From positions 1 through 34,541 of the forward strand of contig NZ_LYWY01000003.1 of NCBI RefSeq assembly GCF_001661915.1: DNA of 34,541 bases, in the 5' to 3' direction. The first letter of the stretch is position 1. The number at the start of each line of letters is the position of its first letter. The position numbers were made by a program, and so were the translations under genes. Under the pieces are notes generated by a model. The model was not told where the DNA came from, ran no database searches, and was given only the letters and a program-made list of their open reading frames with translations. Shown piece after piece: positions 1 through 8,090 of the stretch. The stretch comes from Croceicoccus pelagius. Its GTDB lineage: Bacteria > Pseudomonadota > Alphaproteobacteria > Sphingomonadales > Sphingomonadaceae.

Positions 1-143
1 ATCAGCGCCAGCGTCTCGTCCGTTTCCGGCACCGGTGCGTAGTAATAGGACGAGCGGCTGATAAGCAGCAGACGGCACTGCGCCGAGATCGACAAGCGAT
101 GGTGAGCAGGTTCGACCATTGCCCGCCTCCGATCCACGCTCAT
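1..143 (-). CDS. IS3-family transposase OrfB, N-terminal part (runs off the left edge)
   Basis: This is the start of the catalytic half of an IS3-type transposase; only about 47 codons lie inside the window, so the DDE domain is outside it. Reading leftwards from the ATG at 141-143, the peptide contains MVEPAHHRLSIS and a later SRSSYYYAP stretch. Both are typical of the HTH_21 region at the start of IS3 OrfB proteins. Its ATG overlaps the TGA of orfA (140-142). In this family the two frames are normally joined by a -1 ribosomal frameshift to give the OrfAB transposase, and a matching slippery site lies just upstream (see 161-167). The call is secure at family level; the subgroup cannot be fixed from this fragment. 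Confidence 0.85.
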   Translation of the reverse strand, partial: MSVDRRRAMVEPAHHRLSISAQCRLLLISRSSYYYAPVPETDETLAL

Positions 144-424
144 CGACCGAAGGCTTTTGCTAAAAAATCCCGCTCCACGACCAGTTGCCCGATCTTGGCG
201 TGCAGCTTTTCCACCTCGCTCTCGCTGACGGCCCTGGCCGTATCGCCGGCGCCGGAGAAGGTGCTTGCCATCCCGTCGATGGCTTGGCGCTTCCACGATG
301 CGATCATCGTGTGGTGGACACCGTGCTTGGCTGCCAGCTCCGCCAGCGTCAGGTCGCCCCGGATCGCTTCCAGCGCAACCTTGGCCTTGAAATCCGCGCT
401 GTAGCGCTTTCTCGTCGTCTTCAT
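140..424 (-). CDS. IS3-family transposase OrfA (DNA-binding subunit)
   Basis: A 94-residue helix-turn-helix protein of the IS3 OrfA type. The N-terminus has KRYSADFKAKVALEAIRG, followed by LAELAAKHGVHHTMIASWK, the recognition-helix region, then a leucine-zipper-like tail (VEKLHAKIGQLVVERDFL) used for multimerisation in this family. OrfA binds the inverted repeats and, when fused to OrfB by frameshifting, gives the active transposase. The length matches family norms and no damage is seen. It reads toward the left edge, so the element continues outside the window. Its upstream terminal repeat should lie near 470-495. Confidence 0.92.
   Translation of the reverse strand: MKTTRKRYSADFKAKVALEAIRGDLTLAELAAKHGVHHTMIASWKRQAIDGMASTFSGAGDTARAVSESEVEKLHAKIGQLVVERDFLAKAFGR
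161..167 (-). promoter_or_regulatory. Predicted -1 programmed frameshift heptamer of the IS3 element
   Basis: On the minus strand the orfA codons GAT TTT TTA contain the heptamer T TTT TTA, a canonical X XXY YYZ slippery sequence. Slipping back one base places the ribosome in the orfB frame and yields a continuous protein through DFLSKSLRSMSVDRRRAMVEP, the join expected in IS3 OrfAB proteins. Use of the site is inferred; its position a few codons before the orfA stop is as expected. Confidence 0.7.
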
Positions 425-469
425 TCCCGTACCAATCCATCAGGTCGGGATTAGCTTAGCATCCTGTCC

Positions 470-495
470 AGGAAACCGGCACCACCTCACATCGA
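470..495. repeat. Probable terminal inverted-repeat region of the IS3 element
   Basis: On the minus strand, upstream of orfA, the sequence runs TGAGGTGGTGCCGGTTTCC, a TG-initiated GC-rich end of the kind found at IS3 termini, about 50-70 bases before the orfA start. The matching end lies outside the window to the left, so the exact boundary is inferred. The last nine bases of the window (34533-34541, TGGTGCCGG) are identical to part of this end. Confidence 0.5.
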
Positions 496-500
496 GCCAT

Positions 501-1164
501 TCACGTTTCAATATAGCTGCAGGGTTCGAACCTGTCTGACAGTTCGAAAAGATGTATCGGCCCAGACGGCTCAACGTCGAGGCCTTTGTAGCCTGTAGGA
601 ACTCTGACAACTACCTCTAGGCGGCTCTCGGATAGAGCGGCGATGGCAAGCGCAAGGGCGTGAGATTTTGCGCCTAGTGCCATACCGGAGACGCCTCCGC
701 AGCTCGACGCCCTGACAAAGGAGATCGCTTGTTCGGCGACGCCGATCACATTGCCCAGAGAAATCTCATGGGTCAGTGATTGCGCATCGTTTAATAAGTT
801 TTTGAAGGCGATGCGTTCGCTAGGGACCATGTCGCGCTCGGGGCCGGGGGCGTCTTCAGCGATGAAGATCAGCATCGTGCGATCCGGCTCGATCCGATCC
901 ATGAAGGAGCGCGCCATGCCGAGTTCTCCGCCCAATGTCACCAAGAGATCGTTGCTGGCCGGCATGAGCTCGGCTGCTTTGAGATAAGGGATGAGCTCCG
1001 GCCGCCAGTCGCCGGTAGCGACAAGGGTTCGATTTCCAGTCGCAGATGTACTCTTAACGGCGTCGGCATCTGTATGGTCATAGGACCCAGCAACATATAC
1101 GCAGTCCATTACAGCGATAATCGCGGGAGAAACCGGCCCCGACGAGGAACATAACGTAAGCTTG
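501..1164 (-). pseudogene. 5'-truncated gene of unknown function, cut by the IS21 element
   Basis: An open frame on the minus strand runs out of the IS21 end. An ATG at 1197-1199 gives a 232-residue protein, but its first 12 residues (MPLPGQLSVEIN) are encoded by the IS terminal repeat, so the native N-terminus is missing. An internal ATG at 1107-1109 (MDCVYVAGSYDH) could still initiate. The remainder alternates hydrophobic strands and helices: LLVTLGGELGMARSF, DRTMLIFIAEDAPG, then GMALGAKSHALALAIAA and EVVVRVPTGY before FELSDRFEP. This loosely resembles two-lobed Rossmann-like proteins with a GxK-type loop, but I do not recognise a named family and assign no function. No matching 5' half is seen beyond the right end of the IS. 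Confidence 0.55.
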
Positions 1165-1222
1165 TTGATTTCCACTGAGAGCTGACCCGGGAGGGGCATA
1201 AATTTCCACTGAGAATTGACCC
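1163..1222. repeat. IS21 left terminal inverted repeat (60 bp)
   Basis: It is identical over 60 bases to the reverse complement of 3619-3678. It contains two directly repeated TTTCCACTGAGA modules, expected binding sites for the IstA transposase. An ATG inside it opens the outward-reading frame that fuses to the truncated gene next door. Confidence 0.95.
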
Positions 1223-1257
1223 GGGTGGGTATTATGTCCCGCTGTGCGGGCGGTGGG

Positions 1258-2037
1258 TCAAGCGGGTGATTTTTCCTTTCTAGATTTGGGCGCCGCAGAA
1301 CTGGCGCGGAAACGGAAGCTGTCGTTTCCGGTTTCGAGGATGTGGCAGTGATGGGTGAGCCGATCGAGCAGCGCTGTGGTCATCTTGGCATCGCCGAACA
1401 CACCGGCCCACTCGCTGAAGCTGAGGTTGGTGGTGATGATGACGCTGGTACGCTCATAGAGCTTGCTGAGCAGGTGGAAGAGCAGCGCACCGCCTGACGG
1501 GCTGAACGGCAGATAGCCCAGTTCGTCGAGAATGAGCAGATCGAGGCGCAGCAGCCGGTCGGCAAGCTGACCGGCCTTGTTCATCGCCTTTTCCTGTTCC
1601 AGCGCATTGACCAGATCGACCGTGGCGAAGAAGCGGACCTTCTTGCGGTGATGCTCGACAGCCTGAACGCCCAGCGCGGTGGCAATGTGCGTCTTGCCGG
1701 TTCCGGGACCACCGATCAGCACGACGTTGTGAGCCCCATCGATGAACTCGCCGCGATGAAGCTGGCGGACCATGGCCTCGTTCACCTCGCTGGAAGCGAA
1801 GTCGAAGCCGGCCAGATCCTTGTAGGCCGGGAATTTGGCCGCTTTGATCTGGTAGGCGATGGACCGGACCTCGCGTTCGGCGACTTCGGCCTTGAGCAAC
1901 TGGGAGAGGACAGGGACGGCCGCATCAAACGCGGGTGCCCCTTGCTCGATGAGTTCGCCGACGGCCTGGGCCATGCCGTGCATCTTGAGAGAACGTAGCA
2001 TGACCACGACGGCGGCGCTGGCGGGGTCATGACGCAT
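1258..2037 (-). CDS. istB: IstB, AAA+ ATPase helper of the IS21 transposase
   Basis: A 259-residue AAA+ ATPase that assists IstA in target selection and strand transfer. Walker A is [11 protein letters not shown] near residue 112, Walker B is [12 protein letters not shown] near 165-176, and sensor residues lie in [13 protein letters not shown]. The start is taken at the ATG at 2035-2037 ([11 protein letters not shown]), which overlaps the istA stop by 11 bases, the translational coupling usual in IS21. A longer reading to 2094 would lie inside istA and is unlikely. The gene looks intact. Confidence 0.95.
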   Translation of the reverse strand: MRHDPASAAVVVMLRSLKMHGMAQAVGELIEQGAPAFDAAVPVLSQLLKAEVAEREVRSIAYQIKAAKFPAYKDLAGFDFASSEVNEAMVRQLHRGEFIDGAHNVVLIGGPGTGKTHIATALGVQAVEHHRKKVRFFATVDLVNALEQEKAMNKAGQLADRLLRLDLLILDELGYLPFSPSGGALLFHLLSKLYERTSVIITTNLSFSEWAGVFGDAKMTTALLDRLTHHCHILETGNDSFRFRASSAAPKSRKEKSPA

Positions 2038-3565
2038 GACGCAGATCCTTATTCCGCAGGGTATCGTAGCGGGCGACGTTGGCCTTGGGTTCACGCTGCA
2101 AGGTCAAGGCCTGCGGGGCATCGATTCTGGGCGGCGTGCCATCCTTGCCGTCAATCAGGCGATGCAGGATATTGAGAACGTGGGTCTTGGTCGCGACGCC
2201 GGCCTCGAGAGCCAGTTCGACGGCACACAACACGGCTTGTTCGTCATGGTGCAGGACCAGCGAGAGGATTTCTACCATCTCCCTGTCGCCGCCGGAGCGC
2301 TTCAGAAGCTGGCCCTGTAGTTGCCGGAATGCCTCCGGCATCTCGGTAAAGGGGGCGCCATTGCGCAAGGCTCCCGGTTTGCGCTGGATCACCGCGAGAT
2401 AGTGCCGCCAATCATAGATCGTCCGTCCCGGTTGATCATGGGATCGTTCGATGATCCGCCCATGCTCGCACAGGATCTGCCCCTCGGCGGCAATGACGAT
2501 GCGTTCGGGATAGACCCGCAGGCTTACCGGCCGATTGGCGAAGGAAGCGGGGACACTGTAGCGGTTGCGTTCGAAGGAGATCAGGCATGTCGGCGACACC
2601 CGCTTGGTGTGTTCCACAAAGCCATCGAAGGGCCGCCCCAGCGGCATCAGGCTCGCGAGTTCGGCGGCATGCACATCAGCGATGGTGCCGGGCAGCACGC
2701 CATGCGGAATCTCTCCCCACTGCGCGATGCATTGCTCCTCGAGCCAGGCATTGAGCGCATCGATGTCCGGGAAGGCAGGCCCGGAAGGACCATGGGCCTG
2801 CCACAGTCGCCGCCGCGCATCCTGAACGTTCTTCTCGACCTGACCCTTCTCCCATCCTGCGGCGGGATTGCAGAACTCCGGTTCGAACAGGTAGTGGCTC
2901 GCCATGGCCGCAAAGCGGGCGTTGACCTGCCGGGCCTTACCGCTGCCGATCTTGTCGACCGCGGTCTTCATGTTGTCGAAGATTCCACGCTGCGGCACCC
3001 CGCCCAGCACCCGGAAGGCTTGGGTCATGGCATCGAACAGCATCTCATGGGTCTGGAGCGGATAGGCCCTGACGATAAAGGCTCTGCTGTGCGACAGCTT
3101 CGTATGTGCGGCCTGCAGCTTGGTCTGCTTGCCGGCGATCATGGCCCAGTCCTCGCTCCAGTCGAACTGGAACGCCTCGCCAGGCTGGAATACCAGTGGG
3201 ACGAAAGTTCCGCGTCCAATAGTCTGGGCGTCGCGCTGGCGGTCCGCCTTCCAGGTCCGCGCGAAAGCCGCCACGCGGTTGTAGGAACCGGCGTATCCCA
3301 AGGCCACGAGATCGGCGTGCATCTGCTTGACCGTGCGTCGCTGCTTGCGCGACTTGCTGGCCTCGATCCTCAGCCAGGCCGAGAGCTTCTCGGCAAACGG
3401 GTCCAGCTTGCTCGGGCGATCGGGAACCTTGAACTTCGGCTCCACCGTATCCGCCCGCAGGTACTTGCGGATCGTGTTGCGCGACAATCCCGTGCGCCGT
3501 TCAATCTCACGGATCGGGATGTGCTGCCGGAAATGCCAGCGTCGAATTACACTCAGTAACGTCAT
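2027..3565 (-). CDS. istA: IstA, IS21-family DDE transposase
   Basis: A 512-residue transposase. An N-terminal helix-turn-helix ([20 protein letters not shown]) is followed by an rve integrase core. The catalytic acidic residues are visible as D in [11 protein letters not shown] in [10 protein letters not shown] and E in [13 protein letters not shown]-terminal beta-barrel-like region ([20 protein letters not shown]) follows. The start is placed at the ATG at 3563-3565 ([12 protein letters not shown]); twenty extra upstream residues are possible but reach into the terminal region. The length is typical and there are no interruptions, so the element may be active. Confidence 0.95.
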   Translation of the reverse strand: MTLLSVIRRWHFRQHIPIREIERRTGLSRNTIRKYLRADTVEPKFKVPDRPSKLDPFAEKLSAWLRIEASKSRKQRRTVKQMHADLVALGYAGSYNRVAAFARTWKADRQRDAQTIGRGTFVPLVFQPGEAFQFDWSEDWAMIAGKQTKLQAAHTKLSHSRAFIVRAYPLQTHEMLFDAMTQAFRVLGGVPQRGIFDNMKTAVDKIGSGKARQVNARFAAMASHYLFEPEFCNPAAGWEKGQVEKNVQDARRRLWQAHGPSGPAFPDIDALNAWLEEQCIAQWGEIPHGVLPGTIADVHAAELASLMPLGRPFDGFVEHTKRVSPTCLISFERNRYSVPASFANRPVSLRVYPERIVIAAEGQILCEHGRIIERSHDQPGRTIYDWRHYLAVIQRKPGALRNGAPFTEMPEAFRQLQGQLLKRSGGDREMVEILSLVLHHDEQAVLCAVELALEAGVATKTHVLNILHRLIDGKDGTPPRIDAPQALTLQREPKANVARYDTLRNKDLRHAS

Positions 3566-3618
3566 GTCGATCACTCCAGGATCTCCCGACCTGCAAGCCA
3601 GGAGAACGATCAGAACAT

Positions 3619-3678
3619 GGGTCAATTCTCAGTGGAAATTTATGCCCCTCCCGGGTCAGCTCTCAGTGGAAATCAACA
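3619..3678. repeat. IS21 right terminal inverted repeat (60 bp)
   Basis: It is the reverse complement of 1163-1222 without mismatch. The identity stops at the next base inward (ATG here, GGG at the other end), which fixes the inner border of the repeat. Confidence 0.95.
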
Positions 3679-3840
3679 ATGTATCGATTCAAAGAGCAGG
3701 AGAAGGTCCGCTTTTGGCATGCAACGTAGCAAAACAGACGGCATAATCTTCGGCTAACGATGTGCATTGTGAGATGAGATCTGCCAACGCTAGCCAGCGG
3801 TCGTTGGATTGGGCATATCGATCTGCATCGGAGATACCCA

Positions 3841-4020
3841 ATGGTCGAACGCTCGAAACTAGATTCAGAAGCGCGCCGCAAGGAGAAGCAGGCGCAGCGT
3901 GATGCAGATGCCCAGGCTCTTGCGAATGGGGAAATCACTCAATCAGATTTAGCAAAACGTAATGGGCTTTTCACCGCGGCTCGGATTGTTAGATTCAAAG
4001 TCAATTACAAGCGCGGTTAA
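3841..4020 (+). CDS. Small charged hypothetical protein (59 aa)
   Basis: A short frame from the ATG at 3841 to TAA at 4018-4020. The product is rich in Lys, Arg, Glu, Asp and Gln (start MVERSKLDSEARRKEKQAQR) with a central GEITQSDLAKRNGLF segment, suggesting a helical, possibly nucleic-acid-associated protein. It lies 30 bases upstream of the antitoxin-like gene in the same direction, so the two probably form one transcript. No named family is recognised. It is supported by open coding structure and arrangement only; it could be a remnant exposed beside the IS21 element. Confidence 0.5.
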   Translation: MVERSKLDSEARRKEKQAQRDADAQALANGEITQSDLAKRNGLFTAARIVRFKVNYKRG

Positions 4021-4050
4021 TCCCGACGGTTGCGGGGCAGAAAAGTCGAT

Positions 4051-4239
4051 ATGACGAAGAACGAGATCATCGCCATCCTCGAGCCGCGCTTCGCGTCGAA
4101 AGCTGAGGCATGCGAGTGGTGTGCCCATTTTCCAATCCCCGGCTTTAACGGCAAGACCGCAGATCAACTTGTGAAAGTTGGCCTAGGCTCCGCAGTCATC
4201 AGTTTTATCGAGAGCGTTGACGCGGGTGTTCACGCGTAG
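4051..4239 (+). CDS. MbcA/ParS/Xre-type (DUF2384-like) antitoxin domain protein
   Basis: A 62-residue protein starting at MTKNEIIAILEPRF. The second half, W-x-x-x-FPIPGFNGKTADQLV followed by SAVISFIESVDAGVHA, matches the MbcA/ParS/Xre toxin-binding domain, in which a G-x-TAxxLV turn precedes a helix ending DAGVxA. Such domains normally pair with a RES-type toxin that degrades NAD. Here there is no RES gene, and the only partner is the 59-residue gene upstream. The xre DNA-binding part is also absent, so this is a minimal, solitary version. An upstream ATG at 4030 would add seven residues but has no better support. Confidence 0.6.
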   Translation: MTKNEIIAILEPRFASKAEACEWCAHFPIPGFNGKTADQLVKVGLGSAVISFIESVDAGVHA

Positions 4240-4264
4240 GGACGACTTTAGCGCCAACCTCCGG

Positions 4265-4335
4265 CGAACTTCGGCTTCTGGGCCGATTGCGGACTGACCG
4301 GAGTTGGCTCTGGAAATGCCCAAAGCGGACATCGG
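4265..4335. repeat. Degenerate dispersed intergenic repeat, copy 1
   Basis: The segment holds a CGGCTTCTGGGCCGATTGCGG block followed by ATGCCCAAAGCGGACAT. The second block is the inverse of a TCCGCTTT-type motif seen at 12963-13020 and 26877-26945. All copies lie between genes and are diverged. The unit is unnamed here; it may be a decayed non-coding repeat family of the host genome. Confidence 0.35.
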
Positions 4336-4357
4336 AATTGTAGAGCCTCGGATCGAC

Positions 4358-5434
4358 TTAATTCGCCGACTCTACTGGGCTCAGGAACTTCGTCGAGCGA
4401 CTGCTGAATTTACCCCTCCAGAAAGACCAGCTCGCAAGGAGACCCAACAGCACAAGAGCCAACCCGGCAAAGGTCATTGCGATCCGCCATAGGAATCCGC
4501 CAACCTTGGCGGCATGTATCGGGTAGAGCTTCTCGACAACGGTAGAAGCTGCATCACCCATCGCCGGATCATCCTTGGCAACGATGGATCCTCCTTCCGG
4601 CGAGACCCATGCATAGCTTCGACCGTTGGGGGTCCACTCAAAGTCCTGGCGGAAGCGAATGGCAATGGGTTCGCCGGGCGCGGCGGGCATCATCAATCGA
4701 CGGGCGGCAGCCGAAGGATAGGCTGATTGAGCGTTGGCTATGACAACTGCCCAATCGGTACTTTCGCTGACTGACGCGAGGTCACTCGGAAGTTCAGGCT
4801 TGGCATCGGCATTAGCGATCGGTGAAAGCAACACGGAAGAGATCGCCGGAAACACCATCATTGTGCCCGTGGCTGCTGCGATGAGCAGCAAGGGCGATCC
4901 TACTACTCCCAGATCGCGATGATGCCTGACGATTGCGCTAGCCGTATAGCGCGCCGGCCATAAGCGGAACCGGAAGGTCTTTCTAGTACGCCACCACAGG
5001 ATCGCCCCTGTGATGGTGAACGCCAACAGGATGATACCCAAAACACCGGTAATGGTTTTTCCAAACTCACCCATTAGCAGATAGTGATGCAGGTCGAACA
5101 ACCACAGTTCGGGCCGCTCCCAGATCCCCGACCAGCGATCGATAACGGTCCCATCTTGTGCGATGTAAGCACCGCTCCCGTCCAAATAGATTGCCTGGTG
5201 TAATCCGATCTCTTCGCTAGCAAACGTGATGCGGGACAGCCCGGGCGCGGTCTCAACGGCAACTTCAATCGCCTTGGCCAGTTCGGCCGGACTGCTGGCC
5301 GGTGCGTCATTGGCACCGTCCAGCAGGATCCAGCTGTCTTCCCATAGGAGAACTGTGCCGGACAGTCCGATCACAGCCAGAACCAAGCCGACCAGGCCGC
5401 CTGTCCAGCGATGCAGAAGCGAGAGAAGTTTCAT
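4358..5434 (-). CDS. PepSY-associated transmembrane protein (iron-uptake partner)
   Basis: A 358-residue inner-membrane protein with about four membrane segments: residues 10-32 (LVGLVLAVIGLSGTVLLW), about 130-150, about 180-205 and about 310-332. The N-terminus LHRWTGGLVGLVL and the central FDLHHYLLMGEFGK, with paired histidines, are hallmarks of PepSY_TM proteins. These often accompany siderophore receptors and are thought to take part in periplasmic iron reduction or release. The gene begins one base inside the stop of the TonB receptor (TGATG junction at 5434), so the two are one operon and probably share Fur control. A specific reductase activity is inferred from context. Confidence 0.85.
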   Translation of the reverse strand: MKLLSLLHRWTGGLVGLVLAVIGLSGTVLLWEDSWILLDGANDAPASSPAELAKAIEVAVETAPGLSRITFASEEIGLHQAIYLDGSGAYIAQDGTVIDRWSGIWERPELWLFDLHHYLLMGEFGKTITGVLGIILLAFTITGAILWWRTRKTFRFRLWPARYTASAIVRHHRDLGVVGSPLLLIAAATGTMMVFPAISSVLLSPIANADAKPELPSDLASVSESTDWAVVIANAQSAYPSAAARRLMMPAAPGEPIAIRFRQDFEWTPNGRSYAWVSPEGGSIVAKDDPAMGDAASTVVEKLYPIHAAKVGGFLWRIAMTFAGLALVLLGLLASWSFWRGKFSSRSTKFLSPVESAN

Positions 5435-7566
5435 CAGAATTCGCTGCGCAAGCTCAAGGTGAAAGTGCGCCCGCGGCCGGAGAAGAAGCGGCTGTTGTCC
5501 GTCACACGGACCGTATCGCTATCATAGGTGACGTAGAACTTGTCGGTCAGGTTCTGGGCGGCCAGCGAAACTTCTCCGAAGTCCGCACGATACGAAACGA
5601 ATGCATCGAGCAGCGTGTAGCCTTTGAAATCGGTAGCCGTCGAAGCGTCGTTGAACTCGCGCTCGAGATACATGCGCGCCTGCGCCCGAGCGCTAAAGCG
5701 TCCCGAGGTGTAATCGGCTGCCAAATTCACGCGGTCGGGAGAAATGTTCGCGCCGTCGAGGTCCTCGTCGATGAGGCCATCGTCGTCGGCATCGGTCTGC
5801 CCTTCAAGCGCCGCGTAGCCCCCGCTAAGCGAAAGCCCGGTAATCGGGGTCTGCCATGCGAGACTTGCCTCGAAGCCTTGGATCTCGATCGGCTGGCGCT
5901 CGACCTCGAATACATCGTTGCGCAGGACGAGAAGCGATCCAAAATCGCTCGACGACCAGAAGTAGCTGGCCGATGCCTTGATAGCGCCGCGATCCCATTC
6001 GAGCCCCAGCTCGCGGTTGTTCGAGACCACGGGCTCAAGGGAAATGAAATCGTCGACGTCGACCCCCGGCTGGGTGATCCCTCGCAGGATACGGCCGACG
6101 TCAGCGATGGTGAAACCTTCGGCATAGCTTCCGTAGGCCCGCAGGCCGTCGATCGGCTCGATGATAACACCGCCGTTCAAGAGCACGTCGTCGAACGATG
6201 GTGAGCCACCCTCGACATCCACGGATCCGTAGCTGGCGAGCGTCGAAAAATCGCCCACATTGAGTTCGACATTTTCGTAGCGAAGACCGCCTGCCAGACG
6301 CACCACTCCATCGGCCAAGGCCAAATTGCCCTGGAGGAAGGGAGCCAAGCTGCGGAAATCGCTCTGGGGCACCCAAACGCGATCGGTTTGCACGAGAGAC
6401 TGCGCGGTACGGTCGAACAACGCATCGAATCCGGCCGTCAGCACGAGGTCTTCAAAACCCGGAAGCGCACGTTCGTAGCTGACCTTCGCGCCAAGCTTGC
6501 GCGAGCGGTTCGCCGACTGATCGAAGAGGGTCCCGCTTGGATCGATAGCTGGATCCTGAAATGTCCCGAATACACCGCCGCCGAAGACGTCGCTGGTGCG
6601 GCTATAGAAGCCCTGCAACACGAAGGTACCGCCAGCGAGGTCGGGATCGGTCAATGAAGCCGAAATAAGCTCGGCAGTGTTCGAAGGCGGCGCGCCCGGC
6701 GTTTCGCCACGTTCGCTAGTGGAAGGGATGTTGGCCGAGCGATCGCCGGAAACGGAAACGTAATTTGCATTGCCTTCGAGTTCGAACCGGTTTGCGACAA
6801 CTTCAAATCGGGCACCGTTCGCGAGATCGTAGCCGAGGCGACCGAAGACCGACCAACTGTCGCTGTCCTGGATTTCACCCTGGGTGCCATCGACGCCGAT
6901 GTGATTTCCCGAGCCATCAAAGAACGCTCCGCGCTTCTCGAGCGTGGCACCAAAGCTGGCGTCGAGCGATCCGGCGCGATAGCCAACCAACGCGCCGGTT
7001 TTCGCGCCAATGCCTTCGCCATCGAAGCCATCGGGTAATGTGAGCTGGGAGAGTGTGCGGAAAGAAACGCCGTCTTCGCGGGGCGCGCCGACTGTTACCT
7101 GGTTCACCACGCCACCTGTCGCTCCGATCCCCTGAAGTGCATTCGAACCGTAAATGACCTCAACGCGATCGATGAAGAACGGGTCAATCGTGTAGCCGTC
7201 GCGCGAACCATCTCGGACAGGCGTCGACTGAGGAATGCCGTTGATCGCATAAAGCGGCGCACGGCCGCGCAGGCTTTCCCCCGAACCGGACAGCTTCTCC
7301 CGCGTCGGAGAAAAAGACGGCAACAGCGCGGAGACTGCGTCGACCGTCGAGCCAGAAACTAGGACCTGCCTTTCGAGCGCTTCGCGATCGATAATGTCTA
7401 CGGTCAGTGGTAGCGCGCTGGCTGGGAGCTGCGTTCGAGCGGCGGTGACGACAATCGTATCCTCACCATCTGTGTCGGAAGATGTCGCTCCTGCAGGATC
7501 GATGGTTTGGGCAAAGGCGGGCGAAAGCGGTGCCAGCGCAAGTGCGCCGGCCAGATAGCGGTACAT
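5434..7566 (-). CDS. TonB-dependent outer-membrane receptor (probable ferric siderophore uptake)
   Basis: A 710-residue outer-membrane receptor. Residues 1-19 form a signal peptide (LAGALALAPLSPAFA). A TonB box-like DTIVVTA follows near residue 36, then the plug domain (about 50-160, with DRVEVIYGSNALQGIGATGG), then a 22-strand beta-barrel ending in a terminal Phe (FTLSLRSEF), the usual barrel-assembly signal. The substrate is not shown directly. A ferric chelate is inferred from the Fur-like box at 7604-7620 and the PepSY membrane partner downstream. Length and ending are normal and no frame breaks are seen. A vitamin or other metal-chelate receptor is a less likely alternative. Confidence 0.92.
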   Translation of the reverse strand: MYRYLAGALALAPLSPAFAQTIDPAGATSSDTDGEDTIVVTAARTQLPASALPLTVDIIDREALERQVLVSGSTVDAVSALLPSFSPTREKLSGSGESLRGRAPLYAINGIPQSTPVRDGSRDGYTIDPFFIDRVEVIYGSNALQGIGATGGVVNQVTVGAPREDGVSFRTLSQLTLPDGFDGEGIGAKTGALVGYRAGSLDASFGATLEKRGAFFDGSGNHIGVDGTQGEIQDSDSWSVFGRLGYDLANGARFEVVANRFELEGNANYVSVSGDRSANIPSTSERGETPGAPPSNTAELISASLTDPDLAGGTFVLQGFYSRTSDVFGGGVFGTFQDPAIDPSGTLFDQSANRSRKLGAKVSYERALPGFEDLVLTAGFDALFDRTAQSLVQTDRVWVPQSDFRSLAPFLQGNLALADGVVRLAGGLRYENVELNVGDFSTLASYGSVDVEGGSPSFDDVLLNGGVIIEPIDGLRAYGSYAEGFTIADVGRILRGITQPGVDVDDFISLEPVVSNNRELGLEWDRGAIKASASYFWSSSDFGSLLVLRNDVFEVERQPIEIQGFEASLAWQTPITGLSLSGGYAALEGQTDADDDGLIDEDLDGANISPDRVNLAADYTSGRFSARAQARMYLEREFNDASTATDFKGYTLLDAFVSYRADFGEVSLAAQNLTDKFYVTYDSDTVRVTDNSRFFSGRGRTFTLSLRSEF

Positions 7567-7603
7567 TCAAAGCTCCCTTGAGATTTGCCGCCGCCTAACC
7601 TTT

Positions 7604-7620
7604 CTGCTATTAATTCGCAA
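7604..7620 (-). promoter_or_regulatory. Candidate Fur box upstream of the TonB receptor
   Basis: The minus strand reads TTGCGAATTAATAGCAG, which compares well with the alpha/gammaproteobacterial Fur-type palindrome TTGCGAAT-n-ATTCGCAA (first half perfect, second half with three mismatches). It lies 38-54 bases upstream of the receptor ATG, where repressor binding would cover the promoter. The proposed iron repression is inferred. Confidence 0.55.
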
Positions 7621-7820
7621 TAGTAATATTGAGACTTCCTTAGAGAGCTCGCTTGCCGTCAGTGATGTCGGTTTAGGGGCCGAAAATCGACTGGCAGCTT
7701 TCAGTGGGGGAAACTCGAAAAGCTGCCTATCAATTGGCCGAAGGTTTTCAGATTTTACCAGTCAGCAGTTTGCTTCCATTGGCACGCGTCCGGATTAGCA
7801 AGCTCAATCACACGGCTCTG

Positions 7821-8090
7821 CTAGTCCCACGAGATCACGCTATCCGCCGAACGCCAGCTCGCTGGCCGGATCATCTTTTCGTGTGCGATACGGACTGACC
7901 TGATCTCCGCCTCAATCTCTCGCCGCCAATGCGCGAGGAAATCGAACAGCACCGGGAAATCCGGTGCTGCATCGTATTCCTGCCAAGCATAGATCTGCAG
8001 GAGCGAAGGGTGATCCGGCATGAAATAGCAGATCTCAGCCGTCGTCAGCCCGTACCCTTCCAGCTGAACCAGCAAAGCGAGGTCGGTCAT
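7821..8090 (-). CDS. usg: Usg-family protein
   Basis: An 89-residue cytosolic protein matching the Usg family, an alphaproteobacterial family of unknown biochemical role. The characteristic central motif is clear: QLEGYGLTTAEICYFMPDHP, then LLQIYAWQEYDAAPDFP, with the later WRREIEAEIRSVRIAH. The gene overlaps the stop of the upstream small gene by an ATGA junction (8087-8090), so the two are co-translated. It sits with chaperone genes rather than in a tryptophan operon, suggesting a link to stress physiology, though the family name gives no mechanism. Confidence 0.85.
   Translation of the reverse strand: MTDLALLVQLEGYGLTTAEICYFMPDHPSLLQIYAWQEYDAAPDFPVLFDFLAHWRREIEAEIRSVRIAHEKMIRPASWRSADSVISWD

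Larger units (their letters stand above)
1163..3678 (-). mobile_element. Complete IS21-family insertion sequence (istA-istB), 2516 bp
   Basis: The two ends are perfect 60-bp inverted repeats (1163-1222 and 3619-3678) beginning TGTTGATTTCC. Each end holds two copies of TTTCCACTGAGA followed by a TGACCC block about 34 bp apart, as in the multiple terminal binding sites of IS21 elements. The interior codes istA then istB on the minus strand with the usual overlap. Size, gene order and ends are all typical. No target-site duplication is visible: the left flank ends taagct and the right flank begins atgtat. The element is therefore probably not a simple insertion at this site. Confidence 0.93.

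Noticed and set aside
2321-3559. Long plus-strand ORF (412 codons) opposite istA
   Set aside because: It is an antisense shadow of istA, which has full DDE motifs on the other strand. The antisense product shows no domain pattern.
3663-3938. Minus-strand ORF running out of the right IS21 end
   Set aside because: It could have been the missing 5' half of the truncated gene at the left end. But its frame ends in IS-encoded residues, it has no matching character, and the opposite strand holds a better small gene.
5302-6204. 300-codon plus-strand ORF opposite the TonB receptor
   Set aside because: It spans the receptor and PepSY genes antisense and has no motif; the receptor is convincing over the same bases.
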